DNA of 64,000 nucleotides. Source: Poecilobothrus nobilitatus (taxonomy: Eukaryota > Arthropoda > Insecta > Diptera > Dolichopodidae). The stretch spans positions 32,814,496 through 32,878,495 of the forward strand of contig OX352774.1 of NCBI GenBank assembly GCA_947095535.1, written 5' to 3'. Positions 44,710 to 56,499 of the stretch are shown here, piece by piece. Positions within the stretch are counted from its first letter, which is position 1; each line of letters opens with the position of its first letter. The notes beneath the pieces were generated by a model. That model ran no database searches and was not told the DNA's origin. It saw only the letters and a program-made list of their open reading frames with translations. The position numbers and the translations under genes are program-made.

Positions 44710-45540
44710 ATGAACAAAAAAATGAGAGTACCAATTAATTAAAATAATTAAAAATATTTTTTTTTAAAACACAATATAATCAAACGTTCGTACAATATAA
44801 AATTTTTATTTTGATTAAACATTAGAAAAAGTATTCAAATGTATAATAAATGTTTATCCAACACATGAATTATTGTTATAGGAAAAGTTATAATTGATAA
44901 ATTACAATCAAATTACAAATAATGTAAAATGTTATGAGGAACTATAATACCAACAATTAAAAAATAAACTCACTGTTGACTGAATATAATCATATCATAT
45001 CATATAGATAGTCACAAAATTTTCTACCTTTCTTTCATTTTCAGATTTATTCCTACTGAATAGAAGTTTGTATATGTTTTATCAATTTCTACAAAAAAAT
45101 GCCTTTACAATAACTGTGCTGTATTTAAATTCAGACTATCTCAGTTATAATACGTTATATGATTAACGACTCGATTTATGTATATATAAAATAATTTTCT
45201 TTTACCATCAATCGAAAATCATCAAAATCTTAGTATACTTTTAGGAGCTATATCTTCTTTTTGCTGTTAATGCATAACGTTAATGGGTATATTAACATTT
45301 TCGAAATTATTATATGGTTTTCTTATTTTTGAAAGAATTGCATTTTTTAATGCCATATATTATTGTTTACTAATTTGAAAAATATTTAAATTCAAACTAA
45401 TTCAGATTGGTATGATTTATGAAATAATAAATAGAAAATTGAAAAGAAAAAAAAAATTTGTTTAAGTATGTATGTATTCTTGTTTTTTTTTTCTGTTTCC
45501 TGTTGTCGAAAAAAATTTGAATCCATTTGAATTTCTTTTT
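44710..45540. other. Gene-free AT-rich sequence
   Basis: A short (CATAT)n run (about 44992-45005) is the only repeat seen. Minus-strand open frames at 45392-45631 are Phe/Tyr/Lys-rich shadows of homopolymers. Confidence 0.45.
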
Positions 45541-46174
45541 CTTGTAATCCCTCCGACTCCAACAAAAAATTAATATAATATATAAACTTAAAAACAAGTA
45601 TTACTTCAAGCACTCTTAAAACAGAAAACATTTATTCATCATTTTCTATTTGCTTTACGATTTCCATTTTTGCTTCTAAAGTTAAAATTTTCTTTTTCCG
45701 GTTTTTTCTATTTTTAATATTTGGCTGTTGAAATAATTAAAATTTCTTTGTAATTTATGAAATAACAAAAATCATAAATTCAACTTATACTTTATGAAAC
45801 ACGTTATCTTAATTGTTAGAATGTTCTTATTTCTAACGCGACCATGAGAAAAGTGAACAGTATAAAAAAAACTTAAAGAATATTTAAAATGGGGTAATTT
45901 TTTAAATATCGAATATTATTGTCTGAATTAGGTAATTTCCCTATTTTCCTCTTGTGTTTTTTTTTCTGATCAAATATCCATATATCAAATTGAGGTAAGT
46001 TCCTTATTTTTAAACATTGCATATGGATATATGTATACTATATACTAAAAAAAAATTTAAAAAAAACGCGCAGTGCAAAATTTTAATCGCGCATTGCGAA
46101 AATTGGTATTAAAAATTCAACTCCCGCAGTGAAAAACAGCGCAATGAAAAACCGCGCAGTCGGAGGGATTACTG
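45541..46174. mobile_element. Inverted-repeat element with GTAATCCCTCCGACT ends
   Basis: The left end (45543-45557, GTAATCCCTCCGACT) is matched in inverted form at the right end (CAGTAATCCCTCCGACTGCG read on minus, ending at 46174, then TA). The right subterminal 110 bp has at least five GCGCAGTG/GCGCATTGC/GCGCAATG-type words, like transposase-binding repeats, that are not evident near the left end. CAGT-type ends and a TA border are pogo/Tigger-like. The left border TA is degraded. No ORF is retained. The asymmetry suggests an internally rearranged non-autonomous copy. Confidence 0.6.
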
Positions 46175-46908
46175 TATCTTTTCATTTTAATTTATTTAAT
46201 TTAAATCTAAAATCTTTTAAATTACAAAAAATAAAACATTAAAAATTAATCTATTAAAGTTTTTTTTCTTCAAATATAATTCTTTTAAATATAATAAATT
46301 TTTTTTAAATTAGATATTTATAAGAATAATATTATGACCCCTTATGAAAATTAAAGATTTTCCCATGAGAAAAAATTTAAAATCAATTTATATTATCTTG
46401 TATTTTATATTTTCTGTCTTAGAAAAGTACTAAAACTAAAACAAAAAAAAAAAAAAAACAAAAAACGAAAGAAATCTAAAAAAAAAAATCTTAAAAATGT
46501 TCAAATATTAGAATTAGGCGCTCCATTCAAATAGATCATAGTCACTAAATAGAAAATAAAAACAAAACAGAACAAACATTTATAATTTAAATATATGTAC
46601 ATATATATATTTTTTTATTTAATTTAAATCTGAAAATAATAATATTGTCCCATTTTAAAATATATACATATATACTACTATTACAAACGTGTGTTTGTGT
46701 ATATCTATAAATTATGAAAATCACGGAAAATCATTACAATTACAAATATTATAAGTGGCCGCATATTACACACAACATTAATCTAAATCATCATAATTCT
46801 ACCTATTAATAATGATATTGATAATGATATTATCAGATATAGAATAAATCATGATGATAATGATGATATTGTCATTGTGATGAAGATAAAATTATGATTA
46901 TATTTGAC

Positions 46909-46976
46909 GACGAAGACGACAACGACAACGACAACGACGACGACGACGACGACGACGGTGACAATGATGACCATGA
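46909..46976. repeat. (GAC/AAC)n trinucleotide repeat
   Basis: More than 20 tandem GAC, GAA and AAC triplets, with an uninterrupted GAC run near 46936-46958. It lies in a wider GAT-rich patch. It could in principle encode an acidic tract, but flanking frames close quickly, so I treat it as a microsatellite. It is one of the few GC-containing simple repeats in the window. Confidence 0.85.
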
Positions 46977-47097
46977 TGATGATAAACATAAAAAGATGAG
47001 AATTACTTTTAAAACGCATATTTTTTTATTTTAAAGCTTTTTGTTTATATTTAAAATAATCTACCGGATATCATGTATCATCTGAAGCTTTTCAATA

Positions 47098-47130
47098 ATA
47101 ACAACAACAACAACAACAACAACAACAACG
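47098..47130. repeat. (AAC)n trinucleotide repeat
   Basis: About 11 AAC units. In the plus-strand frame from 47073 they read as poly-Asn, but the surrounding frame is not convincing. Confidence 0.9.
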
Positions 47131-48286
47131 TCCTAAACAATGACAAAAAAAAAAAAACATTATGTATTTTTGTTTTTACGTTTTATCTACCAAATAGTAA
47201 TCTAATATGTATTTTATATTATCTGATATCTGTACTATTTATATATGTAGACAGTATCCTCGAACTATTTAACTATAAATGTACATATAAATTAGTTATG
47301 TACACAATATATATATATATATAGAAGTGCTTAAACATGTAACTTTTTATATAGGTAATCATCCGCTCCCTGCAATCACTGTATTATACATATGTTGTAA
47401 ATACTGATGAGATTTTATTTGATGTTACTGCAACTGTTCATCATCATTTTACTTTACTTATCATATCACTCTATAATAGGTAGGTACTTATTGTTTTTTT
47501 TTTTTTTTTTTAAATTTACTGTATAGTTGTTTGACTTTTCAGATCACAATTTGCGTACTAAAAAATAAATAATATAACAAAATAAATGTTGATTTTAATT
47601 TTTTTGTTGTTATTATTATTGTAAACTAAATATAAACAATCAAAACTAGACGTAGTTATTTATAATACATACATACATATGTAGATATCTAAGTGATAAA
47701 AGGTCATAAGTGCAATTATAAAAAAAAATTTTTGTAATATTATAGTAGTAGATTATTGATTATGTAGATGATGAAATTTACATTTAATCAGCAAATTTTG
47801 CCATTGCTTCATTACATTCAAAGAAAAAATTACTTTTAACTAAAAATTTTCTAATAGTATCTGTTACAGTTTTTGGTGTACTTTAGTTAATATGATTGCA
47901 AAAATGTGTTGGTGTCTTCAATGTGGCACCTACAGTCATCAAAATTACTAAATAGGATCAAAAAAAAAAAAACTGTAAAGTATGATACTTTTAAAACTTA
48001 ATTTACTGTCAAAAAAAAAAGTACATTTAATCATTATTCTGAGGTTTTAAAAATTTTTACTTTTATAATTAATTGTGGATTGAAATAGTTGATTTATAAA
48101 TTCTGATATATATGTATGTATGGGAAGTATGTATGTATGTAATAGAAGAAAAATATTAGAATCAAAAAAAAAAAAAAAATCTTAGCTGAATTTTGACATT
48201 TTGAATCTTTTCATAGTTTGAAAACATAATTTTTGTAGCATATCTAGTACATCTCCAAATGTTTATTTTTAAATATGTATATGTGT

Positions 48287-48913
48287 GGGCGAGATGCTAA
48301 AAAATAAGCCAAAAGTCTCCGGGAAATTATAACTTCGATAACTGATCCAAAAGTCCCCTAAAATTATGTATTTATATATTGGTCCATGCGATATTCTATA
48401 TTAGAACTTAAAAGGAGTTTTAAAGTTGGTTACAAAATCAAGATTGCCCCTTTTGTCAGAGTATTTAACTTTGATCTGGAAAAAGGAAATATACTCTGAT
48501 TTCGCATTTAATTCTAAAATCCCTCCTAGTTTTGTCTATGTGAGATTCTATATTAGAATGGATTTTAAAGTTGATTAGAAAATCAAGGTTATCCCTTTTT
48601 CCAGTATATTTATTTATTTATTTTGGGTAAAGGGAATATCCTGATTTCGAATCAAACTGTAAAATCTTATCATTCTCGAAAAAGGGAATATCTTGATTTC
48701 GTATCCAACTGTAAAATCTTATCAAAAAAATATTTAAATCAATAATTATACTTTTAAAAATTTTTTAAAATAATTGATTGTTTTAATACTAAATTATAAA
48801 TATTTCAGTTTATGAAGTCATAAGTCCCGGGGAACTTTTGTCTCACTCTATATATTTTGAATCATAACTTCCCGGAGGACTTTTGGTTCCGGAAAATTTT
48901 TGCACCTCGCCCC
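48287..48913. mobile_element. Inverted-repeat element with GGGCGAG ends, about 627 bp
   Basis: The left end GGGCGAGATGC then CCAAAAGTCTCCGGGAAATT is matched in inverted form at the right end by GGGGCGAGGTGC then CCAAAAGTCCTCCGGGAAGT. The inverted repeats extend about 55 bp. ATGTGT(G) borders both sides (48281-48286 and 48914-48919), a plausible 6 bp target duplication. Inside, a segment around GATATTCTATATTAGAAC repeats about 150 bp later (48390, 48544), and GGGAATATCxTGATTTCG repeats 52 bp apart (48632, 48684). No ORF is present, and the superfamily is not assigned. Confidence 0.75.
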
Positions 48914-48919
48914 ATGTGT

Positions 48920-49468
48920 GCTTATTACAACTTTAATTTTTTCTGTCACACAAGTCTGCGTTTAGATAACTGCAAATGACTTAAGGGTTCAATAACTTAA
49001 TGCTTCAACCTAGGTTGATTAAATACTACATGCAAATATTTTTGTTAAACGCTTAATTGTTTCTGTTAAATTCTTTTTTTTTGTCAATCAGTGACTGAAA
49101 ACATTTACAGTAAAAAGTTAATAACTCTCGTATTATGTATAAAAAACTTAAGAATGTTTCAATTAAAATGAAGATGGATGAAATACTGCATGTATTTATA
49201 TTAAAAACTGATTATTTTGTTAAATTTTTTGTCAAATTTTTTTATAGATCCAAAAACTGGACGTTGAACTATGAATGCGTGTAAAATAGAGATAAAAACT
49301 TTTACTGTTTTTGCAATTAATTCATATTTCAAAATTTTTCAAATTGATTTTCATATTAGCAAAAATACGATTAAATATAAACATTAAAATAGCTCAGTTC
49401 TAGAATTTTTAACATAATTATTCTATTTTTTAGATATGTATATAAATGTTTACAATGAACTTTGTATT
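48920..49468. other. Gene-free AT-rich sequence
   Basis: No gene or recognised repeat. Confidence 0.45.
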
Positions 49469-49469
49469 T

Positions 49470-49687
49470 AACTTACTTTAGGGGCCTCGGTGGCCTAATG
49501 GGTAAGAGCGTATAAAATACGCTGTAAACACCGAGGAAGTGTGGGTTCGAATCCCACACACTTTGTAAGAATTAATCCCTCTTATGACATTTACAGCCAA
49601 CCCTGAACAGGAAAGGCTGCGTAATTTCCTGTACACACATTTATGTGGCAGAAAAATGCAATAAAAACAAAAAAAAAACTTACTCTA
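49470..49687 (+). mobile_element. SINE-A copy 5
   Basis: The head begins GGGGCCTCGGTGGCCTAATG (49481) with a good box A (TGGCCTAATGGGTAAGAGCG) and a perfect T-arm GTGGGTTCGAATCCCACAC. The first stem-loop is slightly weakened (TTGTAAGAATTA...CTTATGAC). The terminal ACATTTATGTGGCAG and an A-rich tail (49659-49676) follow. Flanking duplications are AACTTACTTTA (49470-49480) and AACTTACTCTA (49677-49687), with 10 of 11 identical. The box A is the closest to a canonical tRNA among the five copies. Confidence 0.92.
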
Positions 49688-49689
49688 AA

Positions 49690-50655
49690 AAATATAATTA
49701 ATAATGACTTTTTTGCATTTGGAGTTAGACGTTTTTGTAATTACATGTTATCATATTTTCATATGACGATATATAGAAAACTCTCTTATAATACTATACG
49801 AAAAGATTTTGTCTCGTCATTGTGTACATTTAAAAAAAAAAAAAAACAAATAACGAAAAAAACAGACAAGGAAGAAAAATAAAAAAAAAGAAAGAAAAAA
49901 TAGTGTAAAAAAAAAAAACAAAATAAATTTTATAGATTTCACAATATGATGATATTTTATTTTCTCTATGAATGAAAAAAAAATGCTTATTTTTTTTTTT
50001 GGAATGCAATTTTTAAACTTACATACGTATGTTATATACATATATATATATTATGTTTATACATTGTAGTTTCGGTATAGTTTTAATTTTTAAAATTAAC
50101 AAATAAAAATAAAAGGTAAATGTTTATTATGTTTTTGTTGATCCTTTTTTTTTCATATACTGTTAGTTTTTGGTGATAGAGTTACTTCCAAAAAAAAATA
50201 TCGATATTTTTTTTACATAATATGTATATATACAATTTATTGTATGTGGTATATTTACATTAAATACCTATTTTTAAAACTATAATGAAAATATATTAAA
50301 AACGACGCAATTTCCTTTTTATTTTTATTCTGAAAAACATTTCTCTTGCTTTCGTTTTTTTTTCGTTTTTAACCCTATTTCATTAAATAGGTCATATTAT
50401 ATAAAAAATGGGTGTAAAAAAAAAAAAGAAATTAGAAAAAAAAAAAGATGTTGGGTAAAAGTGAACAAATAAATAAATATATAATTGTTTCTGGATTTTT
50501 CAATTTTATTAATATGCACATGTACATATTTTTTTCCTTTGTGAACCTTTTTATTATTGAAAATCAGCTATTTTTTTAAGTAGATAGAATATACTATTGT
50601 AAAAGAATAAGAGTTTATAAGTTTATAAAATATGCGTATTCTTTGGAAAAAATTA
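49690..50655. other. Low-complexity AT-rich block
   Basis: Poly-A/T runs near 49830-49846, 49903-49918, 49990-50000 and 50417-50427, and TA islands near 50040-50050. No gene. The opposing open frames at 49643-50041 are Lys- or Phe-rich shadows. Confidence 0.5.
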
Positions 50656-50660
50656 AATTT

Positions 50661-51031
50661 TTTATGAAATTTTAGAAATGTTTCGTTCTGCAACATTACT
50701 TGAACTCTTCAATAAGCAACTTTGTATGGTTGTATTACCTAGACAACTCGTGGTTTAAAATTCTGGTTTCAATTAGTCTTATACTTATATGAAATTTTAT
50801 AAATATAGTCTGCGAAGTATAAAACCAATCGAAAATTTTTATTTCATTGTAAATTTTTATTTGTATAATGAAAAACTGCTTTATAAAAAGTGAGATTGAT
50901 GAAATTTCATATAATTTTAAGACTAATCAAACATTTTAAACTAGGAGTTGTCTAGGCAATACAACATTATTACAAAGCCCACTGAATAGTCCAAAGAATG
51001 TTGTAGGATGATACACTCCTAAAATTTAATA
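50661..51031. mobile_element. Foldback (long hairpin) element, about 370 bp
   Basis: The two halves are inverted copies. The left contains CTGCAACATT, GTTGTATTACCTAGACAACT and GGTTTAAAATTCTG, then TTAGTCTTA and TATATGAAATTT. The right, read in reverse, contains CTACAACATT, GTTGTATTGCCTAGACAACT and AGTTTAAAATGTTTG, then TTAGTCTTA and TATATGAAATTT. Arms are about 140 bp around a loop near 50800-50890. No ORF and no obvious target duplication. A transcript through it would form an extended hairpin. Confidence 0.75.
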
Positions 51032-51717
51032 AAATTACTTTTTTTAAAAGGTACAAAAAATTAATATATCTTTTAGATATGATCCCTTAAATAATAAATG
51101 GTACTCTAAAGTTATTTTATAAAGACAAGAAATATGATTTTGTTTTTTAATTATTTTCAATTAATTCAAGATTATAAATTTTAACTTTTTGCTTATGTTC
51201 TAATAAAAAAAATTTTTTTAGGAGTTTATTCAAATAATTTTTAATATCTAATAAAAAGGATTCAAAACTCAAGCTTAATATGCTTAAAAATATCTTAATC
51301 ATAGTATACGTATAACAATTTATAATTTTACTTGATTTAATGTTTCTTAACTTAATTATTATAAATTGAATATTTACAAAAAAATACATATTATATTTTT
51401 CATATTATAATTAAAAAAAGAAATAATTAAATAAAGATTAAATTAACAAAACGAAGTTCTAACAATTATTCTCTAGTTCTAATTAATATTCAAAAATATT
51501 TTGATCAAAATCTCCTAAAAGTATGCAATTTTCCATTCTGGCCACTATTTCATCAAATTGAATATTAATAAAAATCGTAAGCCTGAATCCGAGTACAAGC
51601 ATTTTTATTTCAATAAATAATTGTAGAATGAAGCAAACATCATAAGAATTTAAATGGAAAAGTTCAGAAAATGGAAAATATACTCATAACGAAGAAAGAC
51701 TGTGCTGACGAGTTTTA
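51032..51717. other. Gene-free AT-rich sequence
   Basis: No gene. The TTTTTATTTCAATAAATAATT segment (about 51604-51624) is shared with about 33100-33120 and may belong to the adjacent tRNA-like element. Confidence 0.4.
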
Positions 51718-51797
51718 CAGAGCCGCTGAGAATTTGATCCTATTTCTATTTAAAATCATCTCCCTATATTATATCACTATATTAGACTGACCACATT
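51718..51797 (-). repeat. tRNA-like relic related to 33.3 kb
   Basis: On minus, ATGTGGTCAGTCTAATATAG then TGATATAATATAGGGAGATG is box A-like, followed by a box B-like GGATCAAATTCTCAGCGGC. Compared with the 33.3 kb copy the T-arm is better preserved. Together they hint at another tRNA-derived family. Confidence 0.4.
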
Positions 51798-51799
51798 AT

Positions 51800-54700
51800 G
51801 CGTATAAAAGAAAATAAAGTATAGCCCAAGACACATTAACGGAGGAGTTAATATAAAATACGACATATCTGTAACTGGTATAGAAAAATTTAAAAAGAAA
51901 AAGTATTTATGGTTAGGGTACATCTTAAATTGTTTAGCATTTAAATAATTTTTAAAGTAGAATATAGCTAGAATAGCTTAAGCTAAAATAGATTAAGTTA
52001 GCCTGGGTTAAGTTACTTAATAACGTTACGCTTAATAAAGATATATAAGTAATAAGTTGTACAAATTACAATTTCAAATCAAAACCAACAAATCTAAAAT
52101 AATTTTGATGAAACAATGATTGAGTTTACAAATTTGTAAAAATAAAATTACATTATAAATTAAATAAAGTTAATCTCAAAATGATTCTATTATGATTTTT
52201 ACTTCGATTTTATATTTCACATATGGGATTTTTCATTGTTAAATGTCAAACTTTGAAAAATTTGTGTAATAAAAATCTATATTATATATTATATAAAAAA
52301 AAAAATTAAAAGCGAAATTTCAATTATTTTTATTAAAATATATAATGTATAATATTTTGATTTCTCGTTCTATATTGTTATAACAATTGTATTTAACTTA
52401 TAGGAAAAACATTTTCTCTTTTTTTCTATCTTTTATTAATTTTTATTTTTTTTTAAATTTAATTCGCGTGCTAAACTTTTTATGTATGTATCCAATTTAA
52501 TATCAATAAAAAAATTAAAAAAAAAAAAAAAAAACTCTGTTTAAATACTTTTTATTTAAATTCACTGTCCTGGCCAATTATATGCACAGTACACACTAAT
52601 ATACAAATAGGGAATTTCTTATTTTATACATAATATATTTTTTTTTTTATCAAATTCAAATTATCTGAAATATCCAAGACTAATACAAGTTTTTGTTTTA
52701 TAAACTTTTTATTCCTGAACTTTTAATCTTTTCGGTCATTTTAGTATCATACAACTGGATGTAATACACAAGTATTATATACTTTTCTAATATGTATTAC
52801 TCTTATAATATACAAAAAAAAAAAAAAAATTAAAATACAATGCAATCTACAACTACATATAGTATATATACATATAAATTTATTATATTTTATAATGCAC
52901 CTACACACAATCACAATATTTTGTAATAAAATTTTTTTCTAATCGTTGCAAAAAAAAAAAAAAAAAAAAGGAATTGAAAATGCATCTCATATTAAGTATA
53001 CAAGGATAAGAATAAACGATACTAATACATATACTATTATAAAATATAAATATGTATGTAGAAAGGAGGCTAATAGGCCAATAGGCTAATAATAATAATT
53101 TATTTATTTTATTAATATACATACATATATACATACATATATAAATACATAAATAAATATTATATTAAGTTAGAACAGAATTTTTGGTTTTTTTTTTTTG
53201 TTGTTTTTTTGGTCTTTATGTCTCTGATGTACATGACATATTCATTTAAAAAATATCCATAGACATCTATGAAATGTACATATTATATATATATATATAT
53301 ATATTTTCTTATTTTAAATAAAAAAATAAAAAAACAAAAATACATTAAGTTGGACATTTTTTTATGCAAATGCATATATATACAATACATATATATATTT
53401 GTAAACTTAGTGAATTTTTCTTTTGAAATATATGCATAAATACAGATAGGATGGATGCATAGGCATGTGCATTTTCATGCATTCAAAAATATTGTATAAT
53501 AGAAAAACTAATTCGTAAAATCAATTTTAATATTTTATTTTATTTTTGTTTTTTTTTTTTTTTTTTCATTTTCATAGACCAGTTGATAAAAAAATAGATC
53601 AGATTTCATTTTAACTATATTTAATTTGTTACATTATAACAGTGTATGTACATACATAAAATTGTGTTTCTTTATTCGGTTTTTTTTTGAGAATGTTTGT
53701 ATATATTGAGGTTTTATGTAATGTCAAGCACATCTTAGTTATAATAAATAATGATTCCTTTTTTTTTTTTTTTCTCTTTTGATTATTTTGCTGCATGGAT
53801 ACATATATGCATTAGTGTAGGTGTTAATTTATAACAAATATTTCTGATACATAAGTGTGTGGGTTATGCATGTGTGTTTTTTTTTTTTTTAACATTTATT
53901 TAATCCTTTGAACTTTTATATTATTATGTATAAAGTGTTATTTTTTTTCTTGTTAAAAAAAAAACTTGCTTGTAGTTTTTCCTTATATGGTTTGAAAAAT
54001 TTTTATGTCAGACTCGTGTCGATTTTTATATTTTTTTTGTGTGTGTTTTTTTTTTATCATTGTTATTTTAATTTTTTCATTTTTATGTAGGATTTTTTAA
54101 ATACTTCTGAAAATTTCTTATAGGAAAAAACCAAAAAAAAAAAAAAAAAAAGCCCGAGCAAAAAATGAAATAAAAAATTGCATGTACAGAAAAATTTTTG
54201 CTCGGGATTTAATCTAGGAGATGCAAATAAAAAGAGAAAAAAAGAAAAAACAAAAACGTAGGAAAAAAGGAAAAAAATGAATAAAAAATTCAAAAAATAA
54301 AATAAATTTTTTTTTTTTTTTATATGAATGACCTGATTTTAATTGGAAAAAGTTCAAGTGTGCATACAAGAAGATGAAATCGGAAAATCCTGTATACCTA
54401 GAAATAAATTTATGAAAATAAAAAAATAAAAAATATTAAATACAAAAAATTAATTTTTAAAGAGTAAATAAATGAATTTTTTTTTTTAAATGTATCCTTT
54501 TTTTTTTTTTTTTTGTAAATGTGTAGGAAATGAGCGGTGTTATTTTACGATTTTACTATTGAGTGCAGTTTTTCCTTGTTAAAAAAAAAAAAAAAATAAA
54601 AATATAGTAAAATAATTGAGTAGAGTAAAATATCTATTAAATTTTGGATGTATACATTTATTTTTTTTTTTTTTATAGGATGGAGTAAAAAATTTACGAG

Positions 54701-56210
54701 CACGAATAATTATAATAGTATCCTTAGAAATTTATTTTTTTTTTTTTGTTTTTTTGCTTTATTGGTTCTTCTTTTTTTTTTTTTTGTTGTTTTCAGTATA
54801 TCTTTTAAAAATATTTATGTATCTATCAGGAAATAAATTAAATAGGTTTTTAGGACTTGATGTATGTATGAGTACACGTGCAGTATATATGTATATTATA
54901 TTTTCATTACATAAGAATATGCATTTATGTGAAAATTGCATTTAATTGTGACACGTGTACAAACAAAACCAGAAAAAATAAGAAAAATTAAATAATAAGA
55001 AAATTATATCGAATGACAGGTGTTGAAGTGAAGTTATAAAAATCACAGAGAGAGAGAGAGAGAGAAAGAGTGTGGAAGAAAGAAAAGAAAGAGGATGAGA
55101 ATTTTTCTTTTATTAGAATTGAGTCAAATAAATTCTTTTAGTGTATAAAAAGTGACTATATGTAAATTGACTATTAAAAATGAAGAAGAAAAAAAAAAAA
55201 AAAATTTTGCACCTACTTAAAATTTTACTACTTAAATACCAAATGGCAAACTTTTTTTTTTTTTTTTTTTTACATTGTATACAAAATTATTGTAAATGTG
55301 GTTTTCATATTATATATATATATTTTTTTTTTTGATTTTAAAATCAATATTGCAACTTTTTTTTTCATTGTATATAATATAATAATGTTATGTATAGGTT
55401 ATTTGTATATGAATGCAGATATTTTCATCTTTTTGATTTCTATATATACATATACTGATATACATATGTATATATTGAATTCATGTTGTTTTGATATTTA
55501 TTCCTTGCAGGATGTAATTAAATAAGGATTATCTAGGATAATGAAAAAATAATTTATCAAAAATGATTTAGATATAATTATTAAGTACTTAAAATTGATT
55601 TAAAAAAAAAACAAAAAGAACAAAAAAAAAAAAATATTTTTAAGATATTTTTATTGTTGATCCGGTTGTTTGTTTGTCTATTTGATTTAAATTATTTTAT
55701 GAATTGATTTTTGATAATTAAAAAACAATGAAAGAATTTTATAATTTTAAAGTATTTATATATTTTTTTGTTTGAAATTGAAAAAATACGATAATAAAAG
55801 AATTTTAATTGTATAATAACAAAAAATTTGTTTTTAATTTTTTTTTTTTTAGATTTTGTAATTAAATTATTTATAAAATAAATTTTAAAGAAATGAATAT
55901 TCAATTACCATATATTTTATATTGGTCGTTAAGATAAGGATAAAATTTTTATTTTTAAATATTTATTTTTTTTCTAAAGAAATATTTTGCATTTAGGTAC
56001 ATATAAAGATATGAAAAAAGATTTAATTAACAAAAAAATAATTACCAAGTTACCAAAATTATAAAATTGAATTGAGAAGCAACTACTTATACCATCTATA
56101 TTTAATGTTTCTTTTTTAAGAAAATTAGTTAAAAATTTAATATATTTCGAAAATGTGTATTAAATGGTACAATTTTTGTAACTTAAAAATATAATATAGG
56201 AACTTTATAG
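51800..56210. other. Long low-complexity AT-rich block
   Basis: No gene was found in 4.4 kb. Content includes homopolymers (52508-52524, 52815-52829, 52950-52969, 53552-53568, 54133-54151, 54583-54596, 55251-55270), TA tracts (53285-53303, 55311-55323), ATGTAT islands (53100-53160, 55440-55475), an (AG)n run at 55048-55069 and a GGCTAATAGGCCAATAGGCT local repeat near 53069-53090. All medium ORFs are Phe/Tyr/Ile/Lys-rich shadows. Confidence 0.5.
55048..55069. repeat. (AG)n microsatellite
   Basis: About 10 AG dinucleotides, followed by AAAGAGTG and a purine-rich tail. Confidence 0.85.
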
Positions 56211-56211
56211 A

Positions 56212-56263
56212 GTAAAACATAGTTTAAATTTGGACAGGTAAAACATAGTTTAAATTTGGACAG
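56212..56263. repeat. Perfect 26 bp tandem duplication
   Basis: A unit beginning GTAAAACATAGTTTAAATTT and ending GGACAG is present twice back-to-back without a mismatch (56212-56237, 56238-56263). It is likely a recent slippage or replication event. Confidence 0.9.
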
Positions 56264-56499
56264 GCACAAAATTTACTATTAGATTGCATCGTTGCATCCA
56301 AAAAAAAAAGTTCTTTAGAATTTTTATTGAGATTATATTTATTAGCCTACATTATATATTGAGTCTACAACAGAAGACAATTTAATGATCCTCCTTAAAG
56401 AAATTTTAGGTTAGGTATTTTATCTTATATTACGACTGCAACTAATTCCATAGATAATTAAAATTTTATATTTAAAGATTTTCATACTATATCTTATAT

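Larger units (their letters stand above)
46175..48280. other. Low-complexity AT-rich block with trinucleotide repeats
   Basis: Contains homopolymers (46441-46458, 47494-47510, 48165-48178), TA islands near 46594 and 47309, GATGAT-rich sequence at about 46780-46890 and the two trinucleotide arrays listed separately. No gene is supported. The open frame at 47073-47324 is poly-Asn from the (AAC)n array followed by low-complexity sequence. Confidence 0.5.

Noticed and set aside
46909..47130. Possible coding Asp/Asn repeat protein
   Set aside because: The GAC and AAC arrays are not linked by one open frame with convincing flanks. Simple repeats are the better explanation.
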